NCBI RefSeq assembly: GCF_000332975.1
Contig: NZ_BANR01000032.1
Coordinates: 1-42,531 of the forward strand
Length of the DNA stretch: 42,531 bases
Source of the DNA: Gordonia aichiensis NBRC 108223
GTDB lineage: Bacteria > Actinomycetota > Actinomycetes > Mycobacteriales > Mycobacteriaceae
Direction of reading: 5' to 3'
Positions 15,324-27,708 of this stretch are shown here, piece after piece; position 1 is the first letter of the stretch; every line of letters starts with the position of its first letter. The position numbers were made by a program, and so were the translations under genes. The notes under the pieces are model-generated. The model searched no databases and was not told the DNA's origin. It saw only the letters and a program-made list of their open reading frames with translations.

Positions 15324-15701
15324 TCAGGCGATCTGCTCGGCGGCGCGCAGCCGAGCGTGTGCGCGGTTGTACTCCGGCGTTCCCGGCTCGGCCGAATCGA
15401 GCGCGGACTTCTCCGCGTTGACGTCGACGCCGTCGGCCCATTCGGCAGCCTCTGCAAGGATCGTCACCGACGCTCCGGTCACCGAGATGAAACCGCCCTC
15501 GACGGCGGCCGCCTTGCGTGTTCCGCTCTCCTCGACGATGACCACGAACCCGCCGGGCACGAGCTGCCCGAGCAGCGGCTCGTGATTGGCCAGCACACCC
15601 ATCTCGCCGACCGTGGTCTGCGCGATGACGAACGTGGCCTCACCCGAGTACAGCTCGGCGTCGGCGGACACGACCTCGACGTGGAAGGACTTCTCAGCCA
15701 T
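15324..15701 (-). CDS. atpC: F1F0 ATP synthase epsilon subunit
   Basis: A 125-residue epsilon subunit. The N-terminal beta-sandwich (FHVEVVSADAELYSGEA, GEMGVLANHEPLLGQLVPG) is followed by a short helical domain. It links the gamma stalk to the c-ring and regulates ATP hydrolysis. It lies 9 bp after atpD and is the last gene of the operon. Confidence 0.95.
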   Translation of the reverse strand: MAEKSFHVEVVSADAELYSGEATFVIAQTTVGEMGVLANHEPLLGQLVPGGFVVIVEESGTRKAAAVEGGFISVTGASVTILAEAAEWADGVDVNAEKSALDSAEPGTPEYNRAHARLRAAEQIA

Positions 15702-15710
15702 GGCGTACCG

Positions 15711-17159
<1,449 letters not shown>

Positions 17160-17206
17160 GATGCTTGGGTCACTTCCTTTTGATCGAAGTTTGGGTGGGA
17201 TCGGCG

Positions 17207-18145
17207 TCAGTTGGCGAGGGCGCTCGATCCGCCGACGATCTCGCTGATTTCCTGGGTGATCTGGGCCTGGCGGAGCTGGTTGGCCTCACGCGACAACGTC
17301 TTGGACAGTTCCTCGGCGTTGTCTGTCGCTGCCTTCATCGCCGTGCGACGTGCGGCCGACTCGGATGCGGCCGAGTCCAGTAGCGCCGCGTAGACGCGCG
17401 TGGCGACATACTTCGGCAACAGCGCCTCGAGCAGAGTCTCTGCGCTCGGTTCGAAGCTGTAGTTGCGCGACTCGTCGTCGACCTCGACCTCCCCGTGATC
17501 GGGATTGTCGTTCTCGGTCACCACCAGCGGTGCCATGCGACGAACTTCCGGCGTCTGGGTGAGCATCGTGACGAACCGGGTGTAGACGATGTGCAATTCG
17601 TCGACGCCCTCGATGGTTCCCTCGCCGTCCGGCAGATCGATGCTCTCCCCCGACCCCGCCACGAAGAGGTCGACAAGGAAGTTGCTCGCCTGCGCAGCGT
17701 CCGCGTACTCGGGCGACTGTGAGAATCCGGTCCACGACGTCGCGACATCCATGCCGCGGAAGGTGAAGTAGTTCACGCCCTTGGTGCCCATGACGAAGAG
17801 CACCGGTTCCTTGCCCTCCTCACGGATGAGCGAGATGAGCTCGCGCGATGACCGCAACACGTTCGCGTTGTAACCGCCGGCCATGCCGCGGTCGCTGGTG
17901 ATCACCAGAATCGCGGCGCGCTTGGGATTCTCGCGCTCCTTGAGCAGCGGATGGTCGAGCGACCCGGCGCTGCTGGCCAGCTCGGAGAGCACCTTGGTCA
18001 TCTCTTCCGAGTACGGCTTCGCTGCCGCCACCCGGGCCTGAGCCTTGGTGATACGCGACGTCGCGATCAGCTCCTGCGCCTTGGTGATCTTCTTCGTCGA
18101 CTGGACCGACCGGATGCGTGAGCGCAGCTCACGAATGCTGGCCAT
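17207..18145 (-). CDS. atpG: F1F0 ATP synthase gamma subunit
   Basis: A 312-residue central stalk subunit. The N-terminal helix MASIRELRSRIRSVQSTKKI and the C-terminal helix ending ITQEISEIVGGSSAL are the conserved rotor coiled coil. A Gly/Asp-rich insert (SGESIDLPDGEGTIEGVDEL) sits where mycobacterial gamma subunits carry their extra loop, implicated in suppressing ATP hydrolysis. Confidence 0.95.
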   Translation of the reverse strand: MASIRELRSRIRSVQSTKKITKAQELIATSRITKAQARVAAAKPYSEEMTKVLSELASSAGSLDHPLLKERENPKRAAILVITSDRGMAGGYNANVLRSSRELISLIREEGKEPVLFVMGTKGVNYFTFRGMDVATSWTGFSQSPEYADAAQASNFLVDLFVAGSGESIDLPDGEGTIEGVDELHIVYTRFVTMLTQTPEVRRMAPLVVTENDNPDHGEVEVDDESRNYSFEPSAETLLEALLPKYVATRVYAALLDSAASESAARRTAMKAATDNAEELSKTLSREANQLRQAQITQEISEIVGGSSALAN

Positions 18146-18207
18146 GAGCCCTCACCCCTTCTTCCTTGGCACGGATACGCCCGATGCGGGCACGGACGGA
18201 CACGCGA

Positions 18208-19836
<1,629 letters not shown>

Positions 19837-19914
19837 GGGTTCTCGTCTTTCTTGATGTCGGTCGGTGTGAGTGAGTCGTGGTGGTGAGGTGTCGTTCGCG
19901 ACTGCGAGACGCGG

Positions 19915-21267
19915 CTACCTCGGCAGTGTCTCCGCTGCTTTTGCCAGGCGTGTCGCGATGTCGGCCTCGATGACCTCGTCTCCGACACCGATACGCAGTC
20001 CGCCGATGATCGACGGGTCGATCTCGGTCTGCACCGAGATCTTGCGGTGGTAGATCTCGGCGAGCACGCCACCGAGACGTTGCTTCTGAGCATCGCTCAA
20101 TTCGGCTGCAGACACCACATGGGCGACGGTTTCGCCACGCATGGCCGCTGCCAATTGCGCGAGTTGGTCGACAGCGGACTCCGCGGGCTGTCCGTGGAGA
20201 AGGCTGATCGTCTGGGTGAGCAGGTGCGCGGTGTAATTGCCGATCTGGCTCCCCAGCAGCCCGGTGAGCAGGCCGTTGCGCTTCTCCGCGGGCTTGGTGA
20301 AGTCGGTCAGCAGCGAGGCGAGAGTCGGGTTCGCCTCGAGAAGACGGCTCACCCGGAACAGTTCATCCTCGACCTGCTCGATCTGCCCGTCACGCTCGGC
20401 CGCAGTGAGTACCACCAGAGCGTTCTGCCTGCGCAACGCGACCAGGATGTCGTTGGGCTGCGACCAGTGCTGTGCAACGGCGGACGCAACGACCTCGACC
20501 GCGATCGGCGATGCCTTGCCGTCGAACAGACTGTGCACCAACTGCTTCTTGAGCGCCGGGAAATCCTCGTCCTCGGTGAACTTCTTCCGCAGCACCGGGT
20601 GGTGCTGGAGGAAGTCGATGATCTGGGTGAGATCCTCGCTGGCCGCGAGCAGTTCCTGCGGAGTCTTGCCTTCAGTGTTGGTGCTGAACTCGCGGGCGAC
20701 GGCGCGTGCCGCGTCACGGCTGGCGGCGTGCATCGAGTGCAGCCCGATCAGTTCGCTGGAACTCGGGACTCCGGTCGAGGGCTGTCCGCCCCGCGACATG
20801 GCTGCGAGCTCGTCGATGACCCGATCGACGGTCTCCGACTGGTTGGTCGGGTCGGCGAGGTGATCGCGCACGATCTTGCCTGCGCCATCGACCGCGGTGA
20901 GCCCGAGCTCGCTACGCAACTGACGAACCATCGACGTGCGCGTCAACTCACCCTGCGCCTTGCCGTGCTCGGAGATGCGCTTGACCTCGACGTCGGCCTG
21001 CTTGTGCAGGTCGTCGGCGATGCCCTTGGCATCTTCGATCGCGCCCTCGTGGAGTTGTTTGGCCTCGACCTTGGCCTGCTCGATCGAGCGCTCGTGTGCC
21101 ACCTTGGCGTCCTCGAGGCGGGCCTTGGCCGCATCACTCTCGGCCACCTGCTGGTCGACGACGTCCTGTGCGCTCTTCACGGTCTTCCGCAAGAACGGCA
21201 CGACGAACTTCCACAACAGCGCAATGATGAGCAGAAAGCCGACAAGCTGTCCGATAAATACGTCCAC
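19915..21267 (-). CDS. atpH: Fused b-delta subunit of ATP synthase
   Basis: A 450-residue fusion. The first about 160 residues are a b-type stator (one membrane helix VGFLLIIALLWKFVVPFL, then a charged coiled coil). The C-terminal about 180 residues are the delta/OSCP domain (RNGLLTGLLGSQIGNYTAH, SAAELSDAQKQRLGG, EIDPSIIGGLRIGVGDEVI). A roughly 110-residue middle linker joins them. The fusion is characteristic of mycobacteria and close relatives. GTG 21267 starts 2 bp after the atpF stop. Confidence 0.95.
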   Translation of the reverse strand: MDVFIGQLVGFLLIIALLWKFVVPFLRKTVKSAQDVVDQQVAESDAAKARLEDAKVAHERSIEQAKVEAKQLHEGAIEDAKGIADDLHKQADVEVKRISEHGKAQGELTRTSMVRQLRSELGLTAVDGAGKIVRDHLADPTNQSETVDRVIDELAAMSRGGQPSTGVPSSSELIGLHSMHAASRDAARAVAREFSTNTEGKTPQELLAASEDLTQIIDFLQHHPVLRKKFTEDEDFPALKKQLVHSLFDGKASPIAVEVVASAVAQHWSQPNDILVALRRQNALVVLTAAERDGQIEQVEDELFRVSRLLEANPTLASLLTDFTKPAEKRNGLLTGLLGSQIGNYTAHLLTQTISLLHGQPAESAVDQLAQLAAAMRGETVAHVVSAAELSDAQKQRLGGVLAEIYHRKISVQTEIDPSIIGGLRIGVGDEVIEADIATRLAKAAETLPR

Positions 21268-21269
21268 TG

Positions 21270-21773
21270 CTACTTCACCGTCTCAGTCTCTGGCGAGGCG
21301 GTCGTCGCCCCTGAACTTTGCACGCCGGCACCCTGTGTGCCGAGAACGCGGTCAGCAAGCGTCCGCGACAGTGAGTCGACGTCGCGCTTGGCCTCGGTCA
21401 CGGCGTTGTCGGCCTCGACCTTGAGGTCTGCGGAGATCTTCGCGAGAGCGGCGTCGGCTTCATCCGTCGCACGCCGCTTCGCATCCGACAACTCCTCGTT
21501 CCCCTTGGCCCGCGCTTCGTCCCGGATTCCGGTCGCGTCGGCGCGGGCTTCCTTCATTCGGGCCTGATACTCCCGGTCGGCGTCCTCGTAGCTCGCCGCA
21601 GCGGCATTGTTGTCCTCAGCAGTCTTCGCGACCCGTGCCTGCCGTTCGTCGAGCACCTTGACGATCGGTGGCACGATCCACGCGCGGATCACGATCAGCA
21701 CGACGACGAAGATCAGCAGACACGCGAAGAACGTGCCATTGGGGATCAAGAAGTTCTCTGCGGCGAGATTCAT
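21270..21773 (-). CDS. atpF: F1F0 ATP synthase b subunit
   Basis: A 167-residue stator subunit. One membrane helix (about 11-35, GTFFACLLIFVVVLIVIRAW) is followed by a long Ala/Glu/Lys-rich coiled coil and a Ser/Thr/Gly tail. It pairs with the b part of the fused AtpH. Confidence 0.94.
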   Translation of the reverse strand: MNLAAENFLIPNGTFFACLLIFVVVLIVIRAWIVPPIVKVLDERQARVAKTAEDNNAAAASYEDADREYQARMKEARADATGIRDEARAKGNEELSDAKRRATDEADAALAKISADLKVEADNAVTEAKRDVDSLSRTLADRVLGTQGAGVQSSGATTASPETETVK

Positions 21774-21822
21774 GGTTCAGATGTCCCTTGTTGTTCGAGG
21801 AACCCGACTAAAACCGGGAAGA

Positions 21823-22080
21823 TCAGGACTGGCCGGAAATCGGGGTGGCGAACACGAACAGCGCCATGAACGCGAGGTTGATGAAGTACGCGGCCTCGAC
21901 CAGACCGACGGTGATGAAGAACGGAGTGAACAGACGGCCCTGTGCCTCCGGCTGACGTGCGATGCCGGAGATCAAGGCGGAACCGGCGATACCGTCACCG
22001 ACGCCGGCACCGATCGCGCCGCCACCCATGATGAGGCCGCCACCGATCAACGCGCCCAGACCAATCAGATTCGGATCCAT
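21823..22080 (-). CDS. atpE: F1F0 ATP synthase c subunit
   Basis: An 85-residue two-helix proteolipid. The proton-carrying carboxylate is E62 in VGLVEAAYFIN. The sequence GARQPEAQGRLF-type loop (ARQPEAQGRLFTPFF) is the F1 contact. It is nearly identical to M. tuberculosis AtpE with one extra residue early on. D29, E62, A64 and I67 correspond to D28, E61, A63 and I66, the positions tied to bedaquiline binding or resistance. Confidence 0.97.
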   Translation of the reverse strand: MDPNLIGLGALIGGGLIMGGGAIGAGVGDGIAGSALISGIARQPEAQGRLFTPFFITVGLVEAAYFINLAFMALFVFATPISGQS

Positions 22081-22166
22081 TGAGAACTTTCCTTTCGGGT
22101 GATACTGGCAATCGGATTGCCAGGTCTAAGGTCCGACCGACGCGGTGCCGGCCGGGGTCGGACTTG

Positions 22167-22937
22167 CTAGTGGTCTTCGTCCGTCTCCATGGCCTGGCTG
22201 AAGTACAGCACGGTCAGCAGGGAGAAGATGAATGCCTGGATGAGGCCGACGAACAGGTCGAACGACTTCCAGATCGCGTTCGGCGCCCACATGACATACG
22301 CCGGGAACAGCGCGATCAACGCGACCATGATGCTGCCTGCGAACATGTTGCCGAAAAGACGGAGAGAGAGCGAGACGGGCTTCGCGATCTCCTCGATGAT
22401 GTTGATCGGGGCCAGGAATGCGACGTGGCCCTTGACCAGACGCTTGAAGTGACCGATCGGTCCGCGACGTCGGATTCCGGCAGCCATGTACCAGACGAAA
22501 ACGAACAACGCGAGGGCGTAGCAGAAGTTGACATCGCTGGCCGCAGGCGCGAACACCTCGGCGCTCTTGCCCTCGGAGTCGGCGTACTGCAACGGCAGTA
22601 CCGACAGCCAGTTCGCGATGAGGATGAACGTGAAGAGAGTGACTGCAAGAGGTAGGACGAAGCCGCCGACCTTCATGCCCATCGAGTTCTCGATCTGGCT
22701 ACGCATCTGCGTGGTGACGGCCTCGAAGAACAGCTGCACCGAGTTAGGGCGCTTGGACGTCATCCGCGAGCGCACGAAGAACGCGAGCGCGATCACGATC
22801 ACTGCCGCGATGGCGGTGGCGATGATCGTGTCGATGTTCCACGTCATGCCCAGCCATTCCACCTGCTTGTGGTGGCCGACCTCGATCTGGGCCTCGGCCA
22901 GCACGAGGGTGTCGGCGCCGTAAGTCGATGCGATCAT
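22167..22937 (-). CDS. atpB: F1F0 ATP synthase a subunit
   Basis: A 256-residue membrane subunit forming the proton half-channels. The essential Arg is R193 in SLSLRLFGNMFAGS. Five to six hydrophobic helices are visible. It is coupled to the preceding atpI-like gene by a 4-bp ATGA overlap. Confidence 0.95.
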   Translation of the reverse strand: MIASTYGADTLVLAEAQIEVGHHKQVEWLGMTWNIDTIIATAIAAVIVIALAFFVRSRMTSKRPNSVQLFFEAVTTQMRSQIENSMGMKVGGFVLPLAVTLFTFILIANWLSVLPLQYADSEGKSAEVFAPAASDVNFCYALALFVFVWYMAAGIRRRGPIGHFKRLVKGHVAFLAPINIIEEIAKPVSLSLRLFGNMFAGSIMVALIALFPAYVMWAPNAIWKSFDLFVGLIQAFIFSLLTVLYFSQAMETDEDH

Positions 22938-23350
22938 AGCTGCTTACGAAGTCCTTTCATCACCGGAATCACCGTGTTCAGCACCAGGACAACCTGGCCG
23001 AGAGCGAGTCCGAACATCACGCCCAGCCCTTCGGGCCGGAACAGGAAAGCCGCCGCCAACGCGAGCACAGTGATGGCTCCGAGGCGTGCGGCAGAGTTGA
23101 CGGCGAGCAGTTTCTTTCGTGGATTCTCTTCGGCGGCAACACGTTCGACGGAAATCATGACCATCTTGGTGTTGATGAAGACGGCGACCACACCGATCGC
23201 GAAGAACAACGGGAACAGCCAGCTCCCGAGGAAAACCGCGATGACCGCGACGACGACGGTGAGCACACCGGCGATGATTGCCGGACGGCGAAGGCCTGTC
23301 GGCGCGGGCGGGTAATACACGGGAGCCGAGTCAGGGGCGGACGTCGCCAT
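22934..23350 (-). CDS. atpI: AtpI-like membrane protein, first gene of atp operon
   Basis: A 138-residue protein with four hydrophobic helices (AIIAGVLTVVVAVIAVFLGS, LFPLFFAIGVVAVFIN, AITVLALAAAFLF, LGQVVLVLNTVIPV). It occupies the Rv1303 position ahead of atpB and resembles AtpI/UncI-type assembly proteins only weakly. Role in c-ring assembly is inferred from position. Confidence 0.75.
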   Translation of the reverse strand: MATSAPDSAPVYYPPAPTGLRRPAIIAGVLTVVVAVIAVFLGSWLFPLFFAIGVVAVFINTKMVMISVERVAAEENPRKKLLAVNSAARLGAITVLALAAAFLFRPEGLGVMFGLALGQVVLVLNTVIPVMKGLRKQL

Positions 23351-23680
23351 TGCCTCTCCTCACGTGAAACACCTCATGCCTAGGGCATCAGGCAACGAGC
23401 GTGCGTCTTCGCGGCTGACCGCCGAGCGTACGCTCTGCATTTGCAGTGACCTTATCAACACGATTTCCCACGGTCACCGGGGGGTGTCCCCGCAGAATGT
23501 GTCGACCTCCCGAGGCTGGGAGCACGCCGCACCGCCGGTGCGAAATATGCGTCCCCCTCAAGTACTACAGCTGATAGTACACGATTTTACTGTCTGGTTA
23601 CCTATCCGCCCGTCCGGGAGGCACCTGCCCCCTCGGATGACGTATGACCTGGACAGAAGGCCCCTCCCCCGGTTCCTACG
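23351..23680 (-). promoter_or_regulatory. Intergenic region upstream of the ATP synthase operon
   Basis: These 330 bp separate wecA from atpI and must hold the main atp promoter. Most is GC-rich, but 23541-23605 is an AT-rich pocket with -10-like TAAAAT and TACTAT on the minus strand and the palindrome described separately. No gene is supported; a plus-strand frame here has no family resemblance. I cannot fix the transcription start. Confidence 0.4.
23562..23580. promoter_or_regulatory. 19-bp near-perfect palindrome upstream of atp operon
   Basis: GTACTACAGCTGATAGTAC matches its own reverse complement at 17 of 19 positions around a central CAGCTG. It lies in the AT-rich pocket 212 bp upstream of atpI, the kind of place an operator occupies. 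I do not recognise the binding protein. Confidence 0.4.
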
Positions 23681-24898
23681 TCATCGCAGGGCGCGCGCGG
23701 TCCGCACTTCGGCGATCCGTCGCTGCAACCGGGGTGCCATCGTCGCCAACATGGCGACGACGAGCCCTGCTGCGAATGCGGGCACCACCACCGACACCGG
23801 GAAGATCGTGCTGGCAGCCACGGAGAAGGCGAGAATCCCTACCCAGAGATAGATGATGAGTGCGACGCGCCGCTGCGAGTGCCCGAGTTCGAGCAGTCGG
23901 TGATGAAGGTGCAGTTTGTCCGGGGTATAGAACCCGACACCTGCGCGGGTGCGTCGCACCACCGCCATCAACATGTCGAGCATCGGTATGAAGACGACGG
24001 CCGCCACCAGGATCAACGGCGACAGCAGGGTGAACACGTCGGCGGGACCGTAGGCGTTCACCGCGATACGTCCCGACGCACTCGTCGACGCCGCGGCCAG
24101 CATCAAACCGATGAGCATCGCGCCCGAATCTCCCATGAAGATCCTGGCCGGGGAGAAATTGTGGGGAAGAAATCCCAGGCACGCACCCGCAAGTGCGACC
24201 GAGATCAGTGCGGGCGGGTAGTAGCTGACGTCGCCACCCTGGTCGCGCAGCAGGCCGAGCGAGAACATGCAGATCGCCGACGCCGAGATGAGACCGAGTC
24301 CGGCTGCGAGTCCGTCGAGTCCGTCGATGAAATTGACGGCATTGATCGTGGCGACGGTGATCACGACAGTCAGGAGCCCTGACTGGAACGGGTCGAGGAC
24401 AATGGTCCCGATGTTCCCGAACGGAACCGGCACCTGCAGCCAGCTCACCCCCATCACGACCATGACGCCCGCCGCAGTGAGCTGTCCGACGAACTTGGTC
24501 AACGCGTCGAGGCCCCACCGGTCGTCGATGATCCCGACGATGACGATGACGGCTCCCGCGGTCACCACGGCGCCCATGTCGTTGGTATAGGCGAATCCCC
24601 GATTGAGTGCGGGGAGATTTGCAGCCAGAACAATCGCTGCCACCACTCCCGCGAACATCCCGACGCCGCCGAGGCGCGGTGTCGGAATGGTGTGCACGTC
24701 TCGTACGCGCGGGACCGCGACAGCGCCCACCCGAATAGCGACGACCCGCACGAGGGACGTCAGCAAGTACGTGATCGCGGCTGCAGTCAGTCCGACCAGC
24801 AACAACTCGCGAAGCGGAACACCGGCGCCGCCGGAACCGGACTCGGCCGACAGCACGTCCGCGACGACCATGCTCCCACCGGTGACGGGCTCGAGCAT
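23681..24898 (-). CDS. wecA: Decaprenyl-phosphate GlcNAc-1-phosphate transferase WecA
   Basis: A 405-residue polyprenyl-phosphate sugar-1-phosphate transferase with about 11 helices. Motifs: VHTIPTPRLGG, the Mg-binding DD at 125-126 (GIIDDRWGLD), NFIDGLDGLAAG, FMGDSGAM and the His motif LHLHHRLLELGH. It starts arabinogalactan linker synthesis in Mycobacteriales (Rv1302 position). ATG 24898 overlaps the tsaC stop as ATGA; ATG at residue 10 is an alternative. Confidence 0.93.
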   Translation of the reverse strand: MLEPVTGGSMVVADVLSAESGSGGAGVPLRELLLVGLTAAAITYLLTSLVRVVAIRVGAVAVPRVRDVHTIPTPRLGGVGMFAGVVAAIVLAANLPALNRGFAYTNDMGAVVTAGAVIVIVGIIDDRWGLDALTKFVGQLTAAGVMVVMGVSWLQVPVPFGNIGTIVLDPFQSGLLTVVITVATINAVNFIDGLDGLAAGLGLISASAICMFSLGLLRDQGGDVSYYPPALISVALAGACLGFLPHNFSPARIFMGDSGAMLIGLMLAAASTSASGRIAVNAYGPADVFTLLSPLILVAAVVFIPMLDMLMAVVRRTRAGVGFYTPDKLHLHHRLLELGHSQRRVALIIYLWVGILAFSVAASTIFPVSVVVPAFAAGLVVAMLATMAPRLQRRIAEVRTARALR

Positions 24899-25551
24899 CA
24901 GTCGACCAGGCTGGCCGGATCGACGTCGAGCACCTCGGCGACCTCTGCCGTGGTCACGGCACCTTCGCGCAGGACACGTGGTGACGCACCGGTGATGTCG
25001 ACGATGGTCGACGGTTGCCCCTTGGGGGCACGCCCACCGTCGAGGTAGACCGATACCGAATCGCCCAGTTGTTCGAGCGCCTCGTCGCAGGTGATCGCGG
25101 GCGGTCGACCGGACACATTGGCGCTCGAGACCGCCATCGGCCCCACAGCGCGCAACACCTCGATGGCAACCGGATGCAGCGGCATCCTCAACATCACGGT
25201 GCCCGACGTGTCGCCGAGATCCCAGGCGAGCGACGGAGCCTGCTCGACGACGAGGCTCACACTGCCCGGCCAGAAAGCCTCGACGAGGCTGCGCGCGGCG
25301 GCCGACACCGACAGGACGAGTCCGTCGATGGAATGCCAGGAACCGACCAGCACCGGCACCGGCATGTCACGACCGCGGTGTTTGGCGGCAAGGAGATCTG
25401 TGACGGCCTCGGCGTCGAACGCGTTGCACCCGATGCCGTAGACCGTATCCGTCGGCGTGACGATCAGCCGGCCGGCCTTGGCGGCACCCACGGCCGCCTG
25501 GATGCCCGCGGAACGGGTCTCCTCGTCAGTGCAATCGAAAACGGTGCTCAC
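24898..25551 (-). CDS. tsaC: L-threonylcarbamoyladenylate synthase (Sua5/YrdC)
   Basis: A 217-residue YrdC-domain protein making threonylcarbamoyl-AMP for the t6A modification at position 37 of ANN-decoding tRNAs. Motifs: TPTDTVYGIGCNA, AAKHRGRDMPVPVLV (K-x-R type) and SSANVSGRPP. Short form without the Sua5 C-terminal domain. GTG 25551 is the start. Confidence 0.93.
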   Translation of the reverse strand: MSTVFDCTDEETRSAGIQAAVGAAKAGRLIVTPTDTVYGIGCNAFDAEAVTDLLAAKHRGRDMPVPVLVGSWHSIDGLVLSVSAAARSLVEAFWPGSVSLVVEQAPSLAWDLGDTSGTVMLRMPLHPVAIEVLRAVGPMAVSSANVSGRPPAITCDEALEQLGDSVSVYLDGGRAPKGQPSTIVDITGASPRVLREGAVTTAEVAEVLDVDPASLVD

Positions 25552-25587
25552 GTGTTCATCCTTTCACGACGCTCGCCCACCATCGGC

Positions 25588-26445
25588 TCACGGCCGACGA
25601 CGCGCGGTCACGAACCGGGGGCGTCCGGCCAGGTCACGCCGCGCCAGAATGTCGTCGAATGCGCCGGCAGCCCCGAGGGTCCCCACGACCAGAGACGACG
25701 TCGAATCGTCGTGCTCGATGCCGAGCCGCCCGCCGGGCGCCAGGAGCCGGGCCGCGAGGTCGGACAGCGGCGTGATCACACTCATACCGTCCTCTCCGGC
25801 GAATACAGCCTCGGCCGGGTCTGCGTCGACCTCGGGTGAGACATCGGTGTCCGAGGGTACGTACGGAGGATTGGCCACGATGAGGTCGAGCGAGCCGTCG
25901 GGGATGTGGTCGCGCAGTTGAGCGTGATCGGCGACATCGGCGCCCAGAACCGCCACGCGATCGCCGACGCCGAGATTGGCGACGTTACGCCGAAGCCACA
26001 GCAGAGCCGACGTCGACTTCTCGACGGCAACCACACGCGCAGCGGGCACCGACACCGCTATCGCGATCGCGAGCGCCCCGCTGCCGCTGCACAGGTCTGC
26101 GACCAGGGGATGCGAGGCACCCGTGAGAGAGTCGACGGCCCACTCGAGCATCAGCTCTGTCTCCGGGCGGGGCACGAACACCCCGGGGCCGACGGCTACC
26201 TCGATCGGACCGAAGGCGGCGCGACCGACGATGTGCTGCAGCGGAATCCGACGCGCGCGCTGTGCCACCAACTCGCGGTATCGCTGCCGCGCACCGTCGT
26301 CGAGTTCATCGCGGAACGCCAGGGAACCGCGATCGACGTCGAGGACATGCGCCAGCAACCATTCCGCATCGCCGCGCGCCGAGTCGATTCCAGCGTCAGC
26401 GAGCAGCACTGACGCCGCGGCCACCTCCGAGGTGACCGACGTCAT
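25588..26445 (-). CDS. prmC: Release factor glutamine methyltransferase PrmC
   Basis: A 285-residue enzyme (HemK) that methylates the Gln of the GGQ motif in release factors. SAM motif I is DLCSGSGALA (117-126), and the catalytic NPPY is at 192-195. It follows its substrate gene prfA by 25 bp. ATG 26445 is chosen; GTG 15 bp upstream is possible. The longer open frame to 26736 overlaps prfA and is rejected. Confidence 0.93.
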   Translation of the reverse strand: MTSVTSEVAAASVLLADAGIDSARGDAEWLLAHVLDVDRGSLAFRDELDDGARQRYRELVAQRARRIPLQHIVGRAAFGPIEVAVGPGVFVPRPETELMLEWAVDSLTGASHPLVADLCSGSGALAIAIAVSVPAARVVAVEKSTSALLWLRRNVANLGVGDRVAVLGADVADHAQLRDHIPDGSLDLIVANPPYVPSDTDVSPEVDADPAEAVFAGEDGMSVITPLSDLAARLLAPGGRLGIEHDDSTSSLVVGTLGAAGAFDDILARRDLAGRPRFVTARRRP

Positions 26446-26470
26446 CTGATCACTTCTCACGACATCGGCC

Positions 26471-27577
26471 TCACTCGGCCTCGAGACGTGCCTGACGATC
26501 GGCGGCCACAAGTGCGTCGAGTAACGCATCCATGTCGCCGCTGAGCACGGCGTCGAGGTTGTTCGCCTTGTAACCGATCCGGTGATCGGTGATCCGGTTC
26601 TCCGGAAAGTTGTAGGTACGAATGCGTTCGGAACGATCAACGGTGCGGATCTGCGCCGCCCGTCCTTCGGCGGCCGTTGCCTCGGCCTCCTCCTCGGCCG
26701 CAGACTGCAACCGCGCGGCCAGGACCTGCATGGCACGCGCCTTGTTCTGCAGCTGCGATCGCTCGTTCTGGCACGTCACGACGATTCCCGTCGGCAGATG
26801 AGTGATCCGGACGGCCGAGTCGGTGGTGTTGACCCCCTGCCCGCCCTTGCCCGAAGAGCGGTAGACGTCGATCCGCAGATCGGACTCGTCGATCTCGACC
26901 TCCTCGACCTCCTCGGGCTCCGGATAGATCAGGACGCCAGCAGCTGACGTGTGAATGCGGCCCTGCGACTCGGTCACGGGAACCCGCTGCACACGATGCA
27001 CGCCGCCCTCGAACTTCAACCGCGACCACACACCGTCGCGCGAGGGTTCGCGCCCCTTGATCGAGAGCGTGGCCTCTTTGTATCCGCCGAGATCCGATTC
27101 CGTGACGCCGAGCACCTGCGCCTTCCACCCGTGGCGCTCGCAGTACTTCAGATACATCCGTGCGAGGTCGGAGGCGAACAACGCCGACTCTTCGCCACCG
27201 GCCCCGGATTTGATCTCCAGCACGACATCGTCGGAGTCATGCGGGTCGCGTGGTGCCAGCAGATCGGTCAGCGTGGCGTCCAGCTCATCAACCGACGCCT
27301 GTAGTCCTGGAATCTCCTCGGCGAACGCGGCGTCGTCGGCGGCCAGCTCCTGCGCCGCGGCGAGGTCGTCGCGCGCACTCACCAGCCTCGTGTAGGTCGC
27401 CATGATGGGGGCCAGCTGCGCGAACCGCTTGCCGACGCGACGTGCGGTTGCCGGGTCGTCGTGCAATGCGGGATCGGAGAGCTGCTGCTCAAGGCCCGCA
27501 TGCTCAGCGAGGATGTCGTCGATGGCCCCATTGTTGGCGCCGCCTCCCGCGTCGCGCGTGTGTGCGCCTTTATGCAC
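26471..27577 (-). CDS. prfA: Peptide chain release factor 1
   Basis: Reads UAA and UAG stop codons. It has the codon-recognition tripeptide PVT (200-202) and the GGQ motif (245-247) in SSGKGGQGVN. GTG 27577 has AGGAG about nine bases upstream, giving 368 residues, slightly longer at the N terminus than usual. Confidence 0.95.
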   Translation of the reverse strand: MHKGAHTRDAGGGANNGAIDDILAEHAGLEQQLSDPALHDDPATARRVGKRFAQLAPIMATYTRLVSARDDLAAAQELAADDAAFAEEIPGLQASVDELDATLTDLLAPRDPHDSDDVVLEIKSGAGGEESALFASDLARMYLKYCERHGWKAQVLGVTESDLGGYKEATLSIKGREPSRDGVWSRLKFEGGVHRVQRVPVTESQGRIHTSAAGVLIYPEPEEVEEVEIDESDLRIDVYRSSGKGGQGVNTTDSAVRITHLPTGIVVTCQNERSQLQNKARAMQVLAARLQSAAEEEAEATAAEGRAAQIRTVDRSERIRTYNFPENRITDHRIGYKANNLDAVLSGDMDALLDALVAADRQARLEAE

Positions 27578-27650
27578 CGCTCATTCTCCTCATCGCATCG
27601 TCACTCCGCAGCCCGCTGGTCGTTGCACATCGCGGCACATACACGTCTTC

Positions 27651-27699
27651 GCAAACACAAACGACGCCCGACCCGGTCTGTGTGACCGGGCGGGCGTCG
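27651..27699 (-). terminator. rpmE intrinsic terminator
   Basis: A 15-bp stem with one bulged base (27662-27677 with 27685-27699) and a 7-nt loop is followed on the minus strand by TTTGTGTTTG. It lies 9 bp after the rpmE stop and is the most canonical terminator in the window. prfA would then need its own promoter or read-through. Confidence 0.75.
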
Positions 27700-27708
27700 T
27701 CGGGAAAG

